A stretch of 64,000 nt of DNA from Pseudomonas guariconensis (GCF_900102675.1 NZ_FMYX01000004.1:124001-188000), one strand, 5' to 3'. Positions 12,994 through 24,271 are shown, numbered from the stretch's first letter. Notes: generated by a model not told the origin, from the letters alone. Translations and numbers: made by a program.

Positions 12994-14361
12994 ATGTCTC
13001 TCGATATCGTTATTCTCGCCGCAGGCCAAGGCACCCGCATGCGTTCGGCGCTGCCCAAGGTTCTGCATCCGGTTGCTGGCAACTCCATGCTTGGCCATGT
13101 TATCCACAGCGCCCGACAGCTCAAGCCCACGGGCATTCACGTGGTTATTGGCCATGGCGCGGAGTTGGTGCGTGAGCGTCTGGCCGCCGACGACCTGAAC
13201 TTCGTGATGCAGGACAAACAGCTGGGTACCGGCCACGCTGTTGCCCAGGCTCTGCCAGCGATCACTGCTGACACCGTACTGGTGCTTTATGGCGATGTGC
13301 CGTTGATCGAGGTCGAAACCCTGCAGCGCCTGCTGGCCAAGGTCAGCGCCAACCAGCTGGGCCTGCTGACCGTCGATCTGGAGGACCCGACTGGTTATGG
13401 CCGCATCGTTCGTGATGCCCAGGGCCAGGTGATGGCCATCGTGGAGCACAAGGATGCCAGCGATGCGCAGAAAACGATCAAGGAAGGTAACACCGGCATC
13501 CTGGCCATGCCGGCGGCACGCCTGGCCGACTGGATGAGCCGTTTATCCAACAACAACGCTCAAGGCGAGTACTACCTCACCGATGTGATCGCCATGGCCG
13601 TGGCTGATGGCTTGGTGGTGGCCACCGAGCAGCCTCATGACCCGATGGAAGTGCAAGGCGCCAACGACCGGCGTCAGCTGTCGGAGCTCGAGCGTCATTA
13701 TCAGTTGCGCGAAGGCCGTCGTTTGATGGCCCAGGGCGTGACCCTGCGTGACCCGTCGCGCTTCGATGTGCGAGGCGAGGTGACCGTTGGTCGCGATGTG
13801 CTGATCGACATCAACGTGATCCTCGAAGGCAAGGTGGTCATCGAAGACGACGTGCAGATCGGCCCCAACTGCGTGATCAAGGACAGCACCCTGCGCAAGG
13901 GCGCGATCATCAAGGCCAACAGTCATATCGAGGGGGCCGTGATGGGTGAGGGCAGCGATGCCGGTCCCTTCGCTCGCCTGCGTCCGGGCAGTGTGCTGGA
14001 CGCCAAGGCCCATGTGGGTAACTTTGTCGAGCTCAAGAACGCCCACCTGGGTGAAGGCGCCAAGGCCGGTCACCTGACTTATTTGGGCGATGCGCAGATC
14101 GGAGCGCGTACCAATATCGGCGCAGGCACCATCACCTGCAACTACGATGGCGCCAACAAGTTCAAGACGGTAATGGGCGAGGATGTGTTCATCGGTTCCA
14201 ACAACTCTCTGGTAGCCCCGGTGGAAATTCAGTCCGGCGCAACCACCGCAGCCGGCTCGACCATTACCCAGACGGTCGAAACCAAGCAGTTGGCTGTGGC
14301 CCGTGCCCGCCAGCGCAATATCGATGGCTGGAAGCGTCCTGAGAAAATCAAGAAGAGTTGA
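12994..14361 (+). CDS. glmU: Bifunctional GlmU uridyltransferase / acetyltransferase
   Basis: GlmU acetylates glucosamine-1-phosphate and then forms UDP-N-acetylglucosamine, the precursor of peptidoglycan and lipopolysaccharide. The 455-aa length is normal. The N-terminal pyrophosphorylase domain starts with [15 protein letters not shown] (residues 4-18) and contains the GYGRIVRD motif. The C-terminal left-handed beta-helix has repeated hexapeptides and the acetyl-CoA site [20 protein letters not shown]. It precedes the glmS regulator and glmS, the two other steps in the same pathway. A perfect DnaA box lies inside (13100-13108). Confidence 0.97.
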   Translation: MSLDIVILAAGQGTRMRSALPKVLHPVAGNSMLGHVIHSARQLKPTGIHVVIGHGAELVRERLAADDLNFVMQDKQLGTGHAVAQALPAITADTVLVLYGDVPLIEVETLQRLLAKVSANQLGLLTVDLEDPTGYGRIVRDAQGQVMAIVEHKDASDAQKTIKEGNTGILAMPAARLADWMSRLSNNNAQGEYYLTDVIAMAVADGLVVATEQPHDPMEVQGANDRRQLSELERHYQLREGRRLMAQGVTLRDPSRFDVRGEVTVGRDVLIDINVILEGKVVIEDDVQIGPNCVIKDSTLRKGAIIKANSHIEGAVMGEGSDAGPFARLRPGSVLDAKAHVGNFVELKNAHLGEGAKAGHLTYLGDAQIGARTNIGAGTITCNYDGANKFKTVMGEDVFIGSNNSLVAPVEIQSGATTAAGSTITQTVETKQLAVARARQRNIDGWKRPEKIKKS

Positions 14362-14362
14362 T

Positions 14363-14431
14363 TTATCCACAGTCAGTTATGCACAGGCCGGCTTATGTGA
14401 ATAAGCCGGCTTTTTTTCTATCTGTGGAAAA
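14363..14431. other. Three DnaA-box-like 9-mers around the glmU terminator
   Basis: Just after the glmU stop there is a perfect TTATCCACA (14363-14371). TTATGCACA (14377-14385) and the reverse box TGTGGAAAA (14423-14431) each have one mismatch. They flank the terminator hairpin. The intergenic gap up to the regulator start is otherwise non-coding. Confidence 0.5.
14387..14417 (+). terminator. Intrinsic terminator of glmU
   Basis: A perfect 10-bp stem (GCCGGCTTAT / ATAAGCCGGC) with the loop GTGA is followed by seven T. It starts 26 bases after the glmU stop. Confidence 0.95.
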
Positions 14432-14543
14432 CCAATCGCAACCTACAAGGCGCTCCCGACTGAGCGGCGTAACTGAGCCGACAAAATGCGGCAGGCAGTG
14501 CTTGACGAATGATTGTCCTTAGGTTTTGATTGCAACCATTATC

Positions 14544-14556
14544 TTTCGAATCGAAA
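14544..14556. promoter_or_regulatory. Candidate DeoR-type operator before the glmS regulator
   Basis: TTTCGA-A-TCGAAA is a 13-bp perfect palindrome that ends 12 bases before the regulator start codon. TTTCGAAA-like half-sites are typical of DeoR/GlpR regulators, so autoregulation of the downstream gene and glmS is plausible. Confidence 0.45.
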
Positions 14557-14568
14557 CTTAAGCCGCCA

Positions 14569-15345
14569 ATGTCGAAACGAAATACCCCTCAGCGTCGCCA
14601 CAACATTCTGGCTTTGCTCAACGAACAGGGCGAAGTGAGCGTGGACGCGTTGGCCAAGCGTTTCGAAACCTCCGAAGTCACCATTCGCAAGGACTTAGCA
14701 GCGCTGGAATCCAATGGCCTTCTGCTGCGCCGCTATGGCGGTGCCATCCCTGTGCCACAGGAAATGCTCGTCGAGACCGTACAGCCTGTATCGAGCTACA
14801 AGCAGGCGATTGCCAAGGCGGCTGTAGGACGGATTCGTGAACACGCGCGCATCATCATTGACAGCGGCAGCACGACCGCTGCCATGATCCCGCAGTTGGG
14901 GCGCCAGCCCGGCCTGGTGGTGATGACCAACTCCCTGAATGTGGCCCGCGCCATCAGCGAACTGGAGCACGAACCGGTGTTGCTGATGACCGGCGGTACC
15001 TGGGATCCCCATTCCGAATCCTTCCAAGGCCAGGTCGCCGAACAGGTCCTGCGTTCCTACGATTTTGACCAGCTGTTCATCGGTGCCGATGGCATCGACC
15101 TAGCCCGTGGCACGACGACCTTCAATGAACTGCTGGGCCTGAGCCGGGTCATGGCGGAGGTCGCCCGGGAAGTGATCGTAATGGTCGAGTCGGACAAGGT
15201 CGGGCGCAAGATCCCCAACCTCGAGCTGCCCTGGGGCAGCGTCAACACCCTTATTACAGATGATCGCCTGCCGCTGGAGGCACGCGAACAGATTCAAGCC
15301 CGCGGCATCAATCTGATCTGCGCCGCGATCAGCCAGGAGCAATAA
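14569..15345 (+). CDS. DeoR-family transcriptional regulator upstream of glmS
   Basis: This is a DeoR-family repressor-type protein of 258 aa. The N-terminal helix-turn-helix reads [20 protein letters not shown] then [16 protein letters not shown]. It is followed by the DeoR C-terminal sugar-phosphate sensor domain ([22 protein letters not shown]). The ATG at 14569 (MSKRNTPQ) is chosen from family starts and because it lies just after the candidate operator. glmS follows after only 2 bases, so the regulator probably controls or senses amino-sugar phosphate. It is sometimes called GlmR in Pseudomonas. The exact ligand cannot be read from the sequence. Confidence 0.88.
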   Translation: MSKRNTPQRRHNILALLNEQGEVSVDALAKRFETSEVTIRKDLAALESNGLLLRRYGGAIPVPQEMLVETVQPVSSYKQAIAKAAVGRIREHARIIIDSGSTTAAMIPQLGRQPGLVVMTNSLNVARAISELEHEPVLLMTGGTWDPHSESFQGQVAEQVLRSYDFDQLFIGADGIDLARGTTTFNELLGLSRVMAEVAREVIVMVESDKVGRKIPNLELPWGSVNTLITDDRLPLEAREQIQARGINLICAAISQEQ

Positions 15346-15347
15346 CC

Positions 15348-17183
<1,836 letters not shown>

Positions 17184-17241
17184 GACTTTCCATGTATTTC
17201 TCAGCGTCTGACTGTATGGAATAAGTTCTACACAATGCATA

Positions 17242-17265
17242 AGCCCCCGTATCTACGGGGGCTTT
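17242..17265 (+). terminator. Intrinsic terminator of glmS
   Basis: A perfect 10-bp stem, AGCCCCCGTA / TACGGGGGCT, with a very short loop is followed by TTTCC. It lies 58 bases after the glmS stop. Confidence 0.85.
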
Positions 17266-17400
17266 CCGTTTCTGGGCCAAACCGTTGGCTCGGAATTCAA
17301 GATAAACGAGCAGCCGTTACACAGCCGCGCTGCGCTCACGAAGATCCACATTCAAGGTGCGAAGGAAAAGGGTCGGGTAATGCACGCGACCCTGAGGCCA

Positions 17401-18105
17401 TCAGACGCTGCGGGTAACCCCGCCGTCGACCTTGATGTTCTGGCCGGTGATGTAGGCGGCCCCTTCGCTCGCAAGGAAGGCGATAGTGGCGGCGATTTCC
17501 TCGCTGGTGCCATAGCGCTTGAGCGGCACACCTTCACGGCGCTCTTCCGTTGCAGGGAGGCTGTCGATCCAACCAGGCAGCACGTTGTTGATACGAATGT
17601 TGTCGGCAGCATACTTGTCAGCAAAGATTTTACTAAACGACGCCAGGCCGGCACGGAATACCGCCGAAGTCGGGAAGAGTTCGCTTGGCTCGAACACCCA
17701 GGCAGTAGAAATGTTGATGATCGCACCGCCGTTCTGACGCTGCATGTAGGGCGTCACCAGTCGCGTAGGGCGGATCACGTTGAGCAGGTATGTTTCCATA
17801 CCCTTATGCCAATCCTCATCGCTGATCTCGAGGATCGGCGCACGGGGGCCGTGGCCGGCGCTATTTACCAATACGTCAACACGACCCCATTTTTGAATGA
17901 CGGCGTCGACCAGGCGTTGCAGGTCTTCGTTCGACTGGTTACTACCGGTTATCCCAATACCACCCAGTTCCTGTGCCAGCGCTTCCCCTTTGCCCGAAGA
18001 CGACAGGATACCGACCTTGAAGCCATCAGCAGCCAGTCGACGTGCTGCTGCTGCTCCCATGCCGCTGCCGCCGGCAGTGACGATTGCTACTTTTTCTACT
18101 GACAT
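17401..18105 (-). CDS. Atypical SDR-family protein without YxxxK
   Basis: This is a 234-aa short-chain dehydrogenase/reductase fold. The cofactor motif TAGGSGMGAAAARRLA is at residues about 10-25, NSAGHG is near 83, and the C-terminal GQNIKVDGG is standard. The usual active-site YxxxK is not present: the aligned segment reads FPTSAVFRAGL, so Tyr is replaced by Ser and Lys by Arg. NISTAW keeps a Ser/Thr at the third catalytic position. It may be a non-enzymatic or altered-chemistry SDR; the substrate is unknown. It is read away from glmS and follows a LysR gene on the same strand after 104 bases. The pair looks like an inserted block after glmS. Confidence 0.8.
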   Translation of the reverse strand: MSVEKVAIVTAGGSGMGAAAARRLAADGFKVGILSSSGKGEALAQELGGIGITGSNQSNEDLQRLVDAVIQKWGRVDVLVNSAGHGPRAPILEISDEDWHKGMETYLLNVIRPTRLVTPYMQRQNGGAIINISTAWVFEPSELFPTSAVFRAGLASFSKIFADKYAADNIRINNVLPGWIDSLPATEERREGVPLKRYGTSEEIAATIAFLASEGAAYITGQNIKVDGGVTRSV

Positions 18106-18209
18106 ACATCCTCCTGAGTGAGGCGTGGATGGGGTGTTGGTGAATTGAGACTAGCACCGCCCAGCACTCAGCAGAGAGACATCAACGCTTCTTCGATGCA
18201 GTAGATTTT

Positions 18210-19097
18210 TTATAGTCTGGCTTGCTCCATGAGCCATTCCCGCACCGTTTCAAGGGCCGCCGGCTGATGAGCGTTTCGCGGCCAGACCAGGTAGTAGGCT
18301 TTCTCCAAACTCATCTGGTGAGTCATCGCCAGCGCTAATCTGCCTGCTTCTATATCGGCTTTGACAAAGTAGTAGCTAGCCAAGGCCAACCCTTGTCCTG
18401 CTGCTGCTGCCTCGATAGCTAATACCGTCTGATTGAACCGTATATTTCTGAAGGGCAGGGGCAAGGCACTTTGGAAGGCCTGTTCAATGAACGCTGGCCA
18501 AAAATTGTGTGCGTCATGCAGCAGTGTGTATTCCTGGAGTTTCTCTACGCGCTCTGGACTACCGAGTTTTTCAATTAATGCCGGACTACCTACCGCAACG
18601 ATACGTTCAGGCAAGAGAAGTTTGGCATTGAGCATGTTCTCGAAAGGCGTTCGCCCGTAACGGACAGCGAGGTCCGCTCCATCAGGTCGGAATTGCGAAA
18701 TTCGGTCAGTGGCCAATACCTGCAAATTGATCTGAGGGTGCACAGCTGAGAACGAAGACAGTCTCGGTATCAGCCACTTCGCTGCAAACGTAGGCGTGAC
18801 ACTCACCGTCAGATCCAGATCATCTGGTTTGAGCGCCTCAGTGGCTGTGCTGATCAAGGCGAAGGCCTCACGAATGGCAATGCTGTAGGTCCTACCCGGA
18901 TCCGTCATACGCAAGCCCCGGGGCAGTCGCTCGAACAGCTTCAACTCGAGCATCGCCTCAAGCCCTCGAATTTGCTGCGCCACAGCAGCCTGCGTCACTC
19001 CCAACTCCTCGGCGGCCAGCCGGAAGTTCAAATGGCGGGTAACCACCTCGAAGACCCTGAGCGCGTTAAGAGGCGGCAAGGAGGAATGTCTGTTCAT
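18210..19097 (-). CDS. LysR-family transcriptional regulator (GcvA-like)
   Basis: This is a LysR-type regulator of about 295 aa. The N-terminal helix-turn-helix is LNFRLAAEELGVTQAAVAQQ, and the C-terminal substrate-binding domain includes TPTFAAKWLIPRL. This pattern is typical of the GcvA/AmpR-like subgroup. ATG at 19097 is used because MNRHSSLPPLNALRVFE matches the family. However, it lacks a Shine-Dalgarno sequence, and an in-frame TTG at 19121 has GGAG 5 bases upstream. Base composition looks visibly less GC-rich than the neighbours, and the gene is probably cotranscribed with the SDR gene. Its target is likely that SDR gene, by position only. Confidence 0.85.
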   Translation of the reverse strand: MNRHSSLPPLNALRVFEVVTRHLNFRLAAEELGVTQAAVAQQIRGLEAMLELKLFERLPRGLRMTDPGRTYSIAIREAFALISTATEALKPDDLDLTVSVTPTFAAKWLIPRLSSFSAVHPQINLQVLATDRISQFRPDGADLAVRYGRTPFENMLNAKLLLPERIVAVGSPALIEKLGSPERVEKLQEYTLLHDAHNFWPAFIEQAFQSALPLPFRNIRFNQTVLAIEAAAAGQGLALASYYFVKADIEAGRLALAMTHQMSLEKAYYLVWPRNAHQPAALETVREWLMEQARL

Positions 19098-19336
19098 GAT
19101 AATTTTTCTACTGACACTCAAGTGATCTCCTGTCTTGCGGGGAACGCGTCATTCCAGTGTCAGAGGCTACGTCTAAGCCGTACGGAAAGGAACCTGTCAC
19201 CAAGCAACAGGGCCTTGATGTATCAGCCGTCTTCGCCCATGGGACCGATGCTACCGACCCTTTGGCGACTGAATCATGTTCCCGCATGTGTGGGGCGACG
19301 ATGTACCGAGCAGCCAGCTCGCGAAGGGTCGCTTCT

Positions 19337-20233
19337 CTAGCCCGGGCGCTTCTCCAAGTGGCCAGCGACCTCGGTGGCCACTTCAATGAACGCACGTGCC
19401 GCCGCGCTCTGATACGCGCCCTTGCGCTGCATGAGCACGGCGGTGCGCTGGAGTCGCAGTGGGTCCAGCTCGATGGCGACCAGCTCGTCGTGGGCGAGGG
19501 CGATGGTCGCGGGCAGCAGGGTGGACAGCGTGGTTCGGCGCACCACTTCGATGACCGCGCTGATGGCATTGGCCTCCATTTGCACACGCGGGCGGATGTC
19601 ATGCTGGCGGCAGTATCGGTCGATCTGCTCGCGGGTGGCGAACTCGCTGCTGAGCAGGATCAGCGATTCGGCGTTCAAGGCTTCTGGTCCAATGGCGTGT
19701 TGCCCGGCCAGCGGATGCTTTGCGCCGACCACCAAGGCGAGGGTTTCGACCAGCAGCGGATAGGCGTCGATGTCTTGGGCGTGCACTTCTTCGAACGCGA
19801 TTCCGACGTCCAGTTCATCGGATAGCAGGAGTTCTTCCATGTACTCCTGGGCGATTTCACGCACGTTCAAGGTGATGTTCGGATAGCGGCCGTGGAATGC
19901 CTCGACGAGCGGGCCTACCAGATAGGTGGTGAAGGTCGGGGTGACGGCCACTCGCAGCGAGCCTCGGCTCAGGTCGCCCACGTCATGAATGGCGCGCTTG
20001 CCCTCCTGCAATTCCTGAGACGCCCGTCGTGCATAACGCAGATAGACCTCCCCGGCATCGGTCAGCCGCGTCGTGCGGCCTGAGCGATCGAACAACTGCG
20101 CACCAAGGCTTTCCTCCAATTGCCGGACCTGCTGGGACAGGGCCGGCTGGGAGACGTGCAGGGCTGTCGCGGCCCGCGTGAAGCTCTGGTGTTGCGCGAC
20201 GGCCAGGAAGTACTGGATATGCCGTGCCAGCAT
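19337..20233 (-). CDS. cynR: LysR-family regulator CynR
   Basis: This is a LysR-type activator of 298 aa, divergent from cynT and cynS. The helix-turn-helix is [21 protein letters not shown], and it closely follows the CynR pattern ([20 protein letters not shown]). The inducer-binding domain is complete. In E. coli CynR activates the cyn operon in response to cyanate. The intergenic region holds a 15-bp palindrome at 20256-20270. Neighbouring cynT and cynS make this assignment strong. Confidence 0.92.
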   Translation of the reverse strand: MLARHIQYFLAVAQHQSFTRAATALHVSQPALSQQVRQLEESLGAQLFDRSGRTTRLTDAGEVYLRYARRASQELQEGKRAIHDVGDLSRGSLRVAVTPTFTTYLVGPLVEAFHGRYPNITLNVREIAQEYMEELLLSDELDVGIAFEEVHAQDIDAYPLLVETLALVVGAKHPLAGQHAIGPEALNAESLILLSSEFATREQIDRYCRQHDIRPRVQMEANAISAVIEVVRRTTLSTLLPATIALAHDELVAIELDPLRLQRTAVLMQRKGAYQSAAARAFIEVATEVAGHLEKRPG

Positions 20234-20255
20234 GGGTTGTTCTCATAAGATTAAC

Positions 20256-20293
20256 TGATGCAGTGCATCATAAATGAGACTTTTACCTTATGA
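20256..20293. promoter_or_regulatory. Candidate CynR operator region
   Basis: TGATGCA-G-TGCATCA is a perfect 15-bp palindrome (20256-20270) in the cynR/cynT divergent region. A second inverted repeat TCATAA / TTATGA (20268-20273 with 20288-20293) overlaps it. Both fit LysR-type operators. Confidence 0.55.
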
Positions 20294-20344
20294 AATGGGC
20301 TGCGTAACCTTTGCCTCATCGCATCGCGACCTGAGGAGTCAGCC

Positions 20345-21004
20345 ATGAAAGACATCATCGACGGTTTCCTGAAATTCCAGCGAGACGCCTTCCCCGAGCG
20401 TGTGGGCCTGTTCAAGAACCTGGCGACCCAGCAAAGCCCGCGGGCGTTGTTCATCTCTTGCTCGGACAGCCGGCTGGTACCGGAGCTGGTTACCCAGCGC
20501 GAGCCAGGTGATCTGTTCGTCATCCGCAACGCCGGCAACATCGTGCCTTCTTATGGCCCTGAGCCGGGTGGCGTGTCGGCTTCGGTGGAATATGCCGTCG
20601 CCGCGTTGCAGGTATCGGACATCGTGATCTGCGGCCACTCCGATTGTGGCGCCATGACGGCCATCGCCACCTGCAAATGCCTGGACCACATGCCTGCCGT
20701 GGCCGGTTGGCTGCGCTATGCCGACTCCGCCCGGGTGGTGAACGAGGCGCGTAACCACAAGGACCCGCAGGCGAAGGTCGAGGCCATGGTGCGCGAGAAC
20801 GTGATTGCCCAGTTGGCCAACATCCAGACGCACCCATCCGTACGCCTGGCCCTCGAGGAGGGCCGTGTCGCGCTGCATGGCTGGATCTACGACATCGAGA
20901 GCGGCTGCATCGACGCCTTCGATGGCCGTACCGGCCAGTTCGTGCCCCTGGCCAGCAACCCTAATGTCCGTGCTGTCGCCCATCAGCTTCAGCGCGCTGT
21001 GTGA
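20345..21004 (+). CDS. cynT: Beta-class carbonic anhydrase CynT
   Basis: CynT hydrates the CO2 released by cyanase to keep bicarbonate available for cyanate breakdown. The length of 219 aa matches E. coli CynT. Zinc and active-site motifs are [10 protein letters not shown] (Cys, Asp, Arg) near residues 39-48 and HSDCGAM (His and Cys) near 98-104. It starts at an ATG 5 bases after GGAG. cynS follows after 32 bases on the same strand, forming the cynTS operon. Confidence 0.95.
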   Translation: MKDIIDGFLKFQRDAFPERVGLFKNLATQQSPRALFISCSDSRLVPELVTQREPGDLFVIRNAGNIVPSYGPEPGGVSASVEYAVAALQVSDIVICGHSDCGAMTAIATCKCLDHMPAVAGWLRYADSARVVNEARNHKDPQAKVEAMVRENVIAQLANIQTHPSVRLALEEGRVALHGWIYDIESGCIDAFDGRTGQFVPLASNPNVRAVAHQLQRAV

Positions 21005-21036
21005 ACCCCTTTCATCCCCCAAACGGAGATATCACC

Positions 21037-21507
21037 ATGATCCAGTCCCAAGTCAGCCAGAATGCCCGCGTAGCCCTGACCGAAGTCATCCTGTTGTCCA
21101 AGGCTCGCAAGGATCTGTCCTTCGCTCAGATCACTGACGGTACCGGCCTGTCCGAAGCGTTCGTCACCGCCGCGCTGCTGGGTCAGCACCCACTGCCTGC
21201 GGAAGCTGCACAGGTTGTCGGTGACAAGCTGGGCCTCGACGCTGATGCCGTGGCGCTGCTGCAGACCATCCCGCTGCGTGGCAGCATCGAAAACCGTGTC
21301 CCCACTGACCCGACCATCTATCGCTTCTACGAGATGCTGCAGGTGTACGGCACCACCCTGAAGGCACTGGTCCATGAGAAGTTCGGCGACGGCATCATCA
21401 GCGCCATCAACTTCAAGCTGGACGTGAAGAAGGTCGACGATCCAGAAGGTGGCTCCCGCGCGGTGATCACCCTGGACGGCAAGTACCTGCCGACCAAGCC
21501 TTTCTGA
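21037..21507 (+). CDS. cynS: Cyanate hydratase (cyanase) CynS
   Basis: CynS converts cyanate plus bicarbonate to ammonia and CO2 (via carbamate). The ATG at 21037 gives 156 aa, the exact family length, and is preceded by a GGAG site (21025-21028). An N-terminal helical DNA-binding-like fold ([20 protein letters not shown]) leads into the catalytic domain. There [19 protein letters not shown] contains the conserved Arg and Glu, and [11 protein letters not shown] holds the Ser. It works with CynT. Confidence 0.97.
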   Translation: MIQSQVSQNARVALTEVILLSKARKDLSFAQITDGTGLSEAFVTAALLGQHPLPAEAAQVVGDKLGLDADAVALLQTIPLRGSIENRVPTDPTIYRFYEMLQVYGTTLKALVHEKFGDGIISAINFKLDVKKVDDPEGGSRAVITLDGKYLPTKPF

Positions 21508-21526
21508 TTCGGTCACAGGTCAATGA

Positions 21527-21550
21527 CCCGGCTGCCGCAGGGTGGCCGGG
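21527..21550 (+). other. Hairpin between cynS and the amidohydrolase gene
   Basis: CCCGGC and GCCGGG form a 6-bp outer stem with a G-U-containing inner extension. Only TTT follows. It could attenuate read-through from cynTS into the next gene. Confidence 0.35.
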
Positions 21551-21573
21551 CCTTTGAACGAGGAATGACACGC

Positions 21574-22797
21574 ATGGATTTGATCTTTCGAAATGTACGC
21601 ATCGACGACAGTCTGCCACTGACGGATGTGGCGGTGCTGGATGGCAAGATCGCGCAGATTGCACCGACCATTGCCGTCCAGGCGACGCAGGAAGTGCAGG
21701 GCAACGGCAATGTGCTGATTCCTGGGTTCGTCGAAGGGCACCTGCACCTTGAAAAAGCCAACGTGATGCATCGCAAGGCCAATCGCTCTGGCACCTTGCA
21801 GGAAGCGATCGCTGTCACCGCCGAGCTCAAGCCTACCCTGACTCGCGAAGATATTCTGGAGCGTTCGACCCAGGTGCTGCGTGCATTGGTGCAGGCGGGC
21901 AGCACCCATGTGCGTGCGCATGCCGAATTCGACCCTTCACAAGGTTTCACGGGGTTGGATGTGGTGCTGGAACTGCGCGAGCGATTCCGTGACGTCATTG
22001 ATATCCAGGTGGTCGCCTTCCCCCAGGAAGGGATCTTGAAGCTGCCTGGGATGAAGGAAATGATGGTCCAGGCCATGGAGAAGGGGGCCGATGTCGTCGG
22101 GGGAATTCCGTATAACGATGTTTCGCCGCTGGAGCACATCGACTTCGTGTTCGAGCTGGCCAAGCAGTACGACAAAGATATCGACTTGCACCAGGACTTC
22201 GCCGATGACGCCGAGAACATGACCATCGAGTACCTCGCGCGAAAGACCATCGAGCAGGGGTATCAAGGTCGTGTCTGCGTAGGACACCTGACCAGCCTGG
22301 GAGCGGTTCCCCCGGATAGACAGGCTGCGATTATCGATCTGCTGCGTCAGGCGGGTATCAGTGTCATGTGCCTGCCAGCGACCGACCTGCACCTGGGCGC
22401 CCGCGGTGACAGTCATAATGTGCGTCGCGCTCTGACGCCGGTAAGGGCATTGCGCGACGCAGGCGTGAATGTCTGCCTGGCGACCAACAACATCCGCAAT
22501 GCATTCACGCCTTATGGTACGGGTGATCTGTTGAACATCGCACAGCTTGCCCTTTCGGCCTGCCATCTGGGGGGCGCGGATGATCAGGCGACCGTGCTTG
22601 CGATGCTCACCACAAGCCCAGCCAAAGCGCTGGGATTGAAGAACCACGGCCTGGCGGTGGGGAATGATGCCGACCTGGTACTGATCGACACGCAGTCGGT
22701 CCGTGATGTGATTCTCGATCTGCCGGCGCGCCTGATGGTGCTCAAGCGCGGCCAGGTCGTCGCGACCTCTGAGTACCGCCGTTCTGTCGCTTTTTGA
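21574..22797 (+). CDS. Cytosine-deaminase-like amidohydrolase with altered catalytic residues
   Basis: This is an amidohydrolase-superfamily enzyme of 407 aa, resembling CodA in layout. The metal motif HLH in EGHLHLEKAN lies near residues 54-63. Two CodA positions differ: the HCDE-type motif is HQDFADDAEN (Glu replaced by Phe), and the late Asp motif reads LATNNIRNAF (Asn where Asp is usual). Cytosine deamination is therefore doubtful; a related hydrolysis is possible. The ATG at 21574 has AGGA 9 bases upstream. It follows cynS by 66 bases and may share its transcript, which hints at a substrate that yields cyanate or carbamate. That link is only an inference. Confidence 0.75.
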   Translation: MDLIFRNVRIDDSLPLTDVAVLDGKIAQIAPTIAVQATQEVQGNGNVLIPGFVEGHLHLEKANVMHRKANRSGTLQEAIAVTAELKPTLTREDILERSTQVLRALVQAGSTHVRAHAEFDPSQGFTGLDVVLELRERFRDVIDIQVVAFPQEGILKLPGMKEMMVQAMEKGADVVGGIPYNDVSPLEHIDFVFELAKQYDKDIDLHQDFADDAENMTIEYLARKTIEQGYQGRVCVGHLTSLGAVPPDRQAAIIDLLRQAGISVMCLPATDLHLGARGDSHNVRRALTPVRALRDAGVNVCLATNNIRNAFTPYGTGDLLNIAQLALSACHLGGADDQATVLAMLTTSPAKALGLKNHGLAVGNDADLVLIDTQSVRDVILDLPARLMVLKRGQVVATSEYRRSVAF

Positions 22798-22811
22798 GCA
22801 TCCTAGAAGAA

Positions 22812-22849
22812 GGGGCGAACCGTAATGTTCGCCCCGTGCTCGGTTTTTT
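22812..22849. terminator. Terminator between the amidohydrolase gene and lpd
   Basis: A perfect 9-bp stem (GGGGCGAAC / GTTCGCCCC) with a 6-base loop is followed after 8 bases by six T. It lies between two convergent genes and may serve both. Confidence 0.7.
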
Positions 22850-22870
22850 CTCGATGCGCTGTGCGTGTCG

Positions 22871-24271
22871 TCAGATCTGCATCGCCATGCCATCGACATT
22901 CATCGCTGCCTGGCGCAAGGCCTCGGAGCGGGTCGGGTGCGGGTGGCAGGTGAGGGCGATGTCTTCAGCCGAGGCCGAGAACTCCATGGCTACGCAGAAC
23001 TCGCCGATCATTTCGCTCACGCTTGGACCGACCAGATGCACGCCGAGCACTTCATCGGTATTGGCGTCGGCGATGACCTTGGCGAAGCCTTCGGTCTCGT
23101 GGTTGATCTTGGCGCGGCTGTTGGCGGTGAAGGGGAACTTGCCCACCTTGTAGGCGCGGCCTTCGGCCTTGAGCTGCTCTTCGGTCTTGCCGACGCTGGC
23201 CAGCTCCGGACGGGTGTAGATGACACCTGGGATCAGGTTGTAGTTGACCTCATGGGCCTTGCCGGCGATACGCTCGATGCACGACACCGCTTCGTCTTCG
23301 GCCTTGTGCGCGAGCATCGGGCCGGAGGTGACATCGCCGATCACCCAGATGCCGGGTACCGAGGAGCGATGGTGATCGTTGGCCAGCATGCCGCGCTTGT
23401 CTGTGACAAGGCCTGCACTTTCCAGGTTCAAGCCCTGGGTGTATGGACGACGGCCGATGGCCACCAGCACGTAGTCGGCTTGCAGGGTTTCGGCTGCGCC
23501 GCCAGCGGCGGGTTCGAGGGTCAGGCTGACGCTGTCGGCGGATGGCGTGGCCTGGGTCACCTTGCTGCCGAGCTTGAAGGTCATGCCTTGTTTGGCCAAG
23601 GCCTTCTGCAGGGTCTTGGCGGTCTCTTCGTCGGTGCCAGGGCAGATGCGGTCGAGGTACTCGATGACCGTCACCTCGGCGCCCAGTCGACGCCAGACCG
23701 AGCCCAGCTCCAGGCCGATCACGCCTGCGCCGATCACCACCAGATGCTTGGGTACCTGGGGCAAGGACAAGGCGCCGGTGGAGTCGATGATGCGTTTATT
23801 GTCGATGGTCACGCCTGGCAGCGGAGTCGGCTCGGAGCCCGTGGCGATGACGATGTCCTTGGCTTGCAGGGTGGTTTCGCTGCCGTCCTCGGCCTTCACG
23901 ATCACCTTGCCCACGCCGTCAAGACGGCCCCAGCCTTTGACCCAGTCGACCTTGTTCTTGCGGAACAGGTACTCGATGCCCTTGGTCAGGCCGGTCACGC
24001 TTTCGTCCTTCTGCTTCATCATCTGGGCCAGGTTCAGCGTTGGCTTGACCTCGATACCCAGATGGGCGAATTCCTCGCCGCTGGCGGCCTCGTAGAGCTC
24101 CGAGGCGTGAAGCAAGGCTTTCGATGGCATGCAGCCAACGTTAAGGCAGGTACCGCCGAGGGTCGAGCGGCCCTCGACGCAGGCGACGCTCATGCCCAGC
24201 TGGCCGGCGCGGATCGCTGCGTTGTAGCCGCCGGGGCCACCGCCGATGATCACCACATCATAGGATTTCAT
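22871..24271 (-). CDS. lpd: Dihydrolipoamide dehydrogenase (LPD-3 type)
   Basis: This FAD enzyme reoxidises dihydrolipoamide with NAD+ (the E3 component of 2-oxoacid dehydrogenase complexes). The 466-aa protein begins KSYDVVIIGGGPGGYNAA (FAD Rossmann). It has the redox disulfide CLNVGC near residues 45-50 and the NAD-binding GAGVIGLELGSVWRRLG near 180. The C-terminal HPHPTRSE supplies the active-site His-Glu pair. It stands alone, away from any E1/E2 gene, as does the third Lpd gene of P. putida. A TTGTATACAA palindrome lies 62 bases upstream. Confidence 0.95.
   Translation of the reverse strand: MKSYDVVIIGGGPGGYNAAIRAGQLGMSVACVEGRSTLGGTCLNVGCMPSKALLHASELYEAASGEEFAHLGIEVKPTLNLAQMMKQKDESVTGLTKGIEYLFRKNKVDWVKGWGRLDGVGKVIVKAEDGSETTLQAKDIVIATGSEPTPLPGVTIDNKRIIDSTGALSLPQVPKHLVVIGAGVIGLELGSVWRRLGAEVTVIEYLDRICPGTDEETAKTLQKALAKQGMTFKLGSKVTQATPSADSVSLTLEPAAGGAAETLQADYVLVAIGRRPYTQGLNLESAGLVTDKRGMLANDHHRSSVPGIWVIGDVTSGPMLAHKAEDEAVSCIERIAGKAHEVNYNLIPGVIYTRPELASVGKTEEQLKAEGRAYKVGKFPFTANSRAKINHETEGFAKVIADANTDEVLGVHLVGPSVSEMIGEFCVAMEFSASAEDIALTCHPHPTRSEALRQAAMNVDGMAMQI

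Noticed and set aside
17184..17400. Tn7-like ends or tns genes after glmS
   Set aside because: No terminal repeat pattern or transposase gene was seen next to the attachment site.
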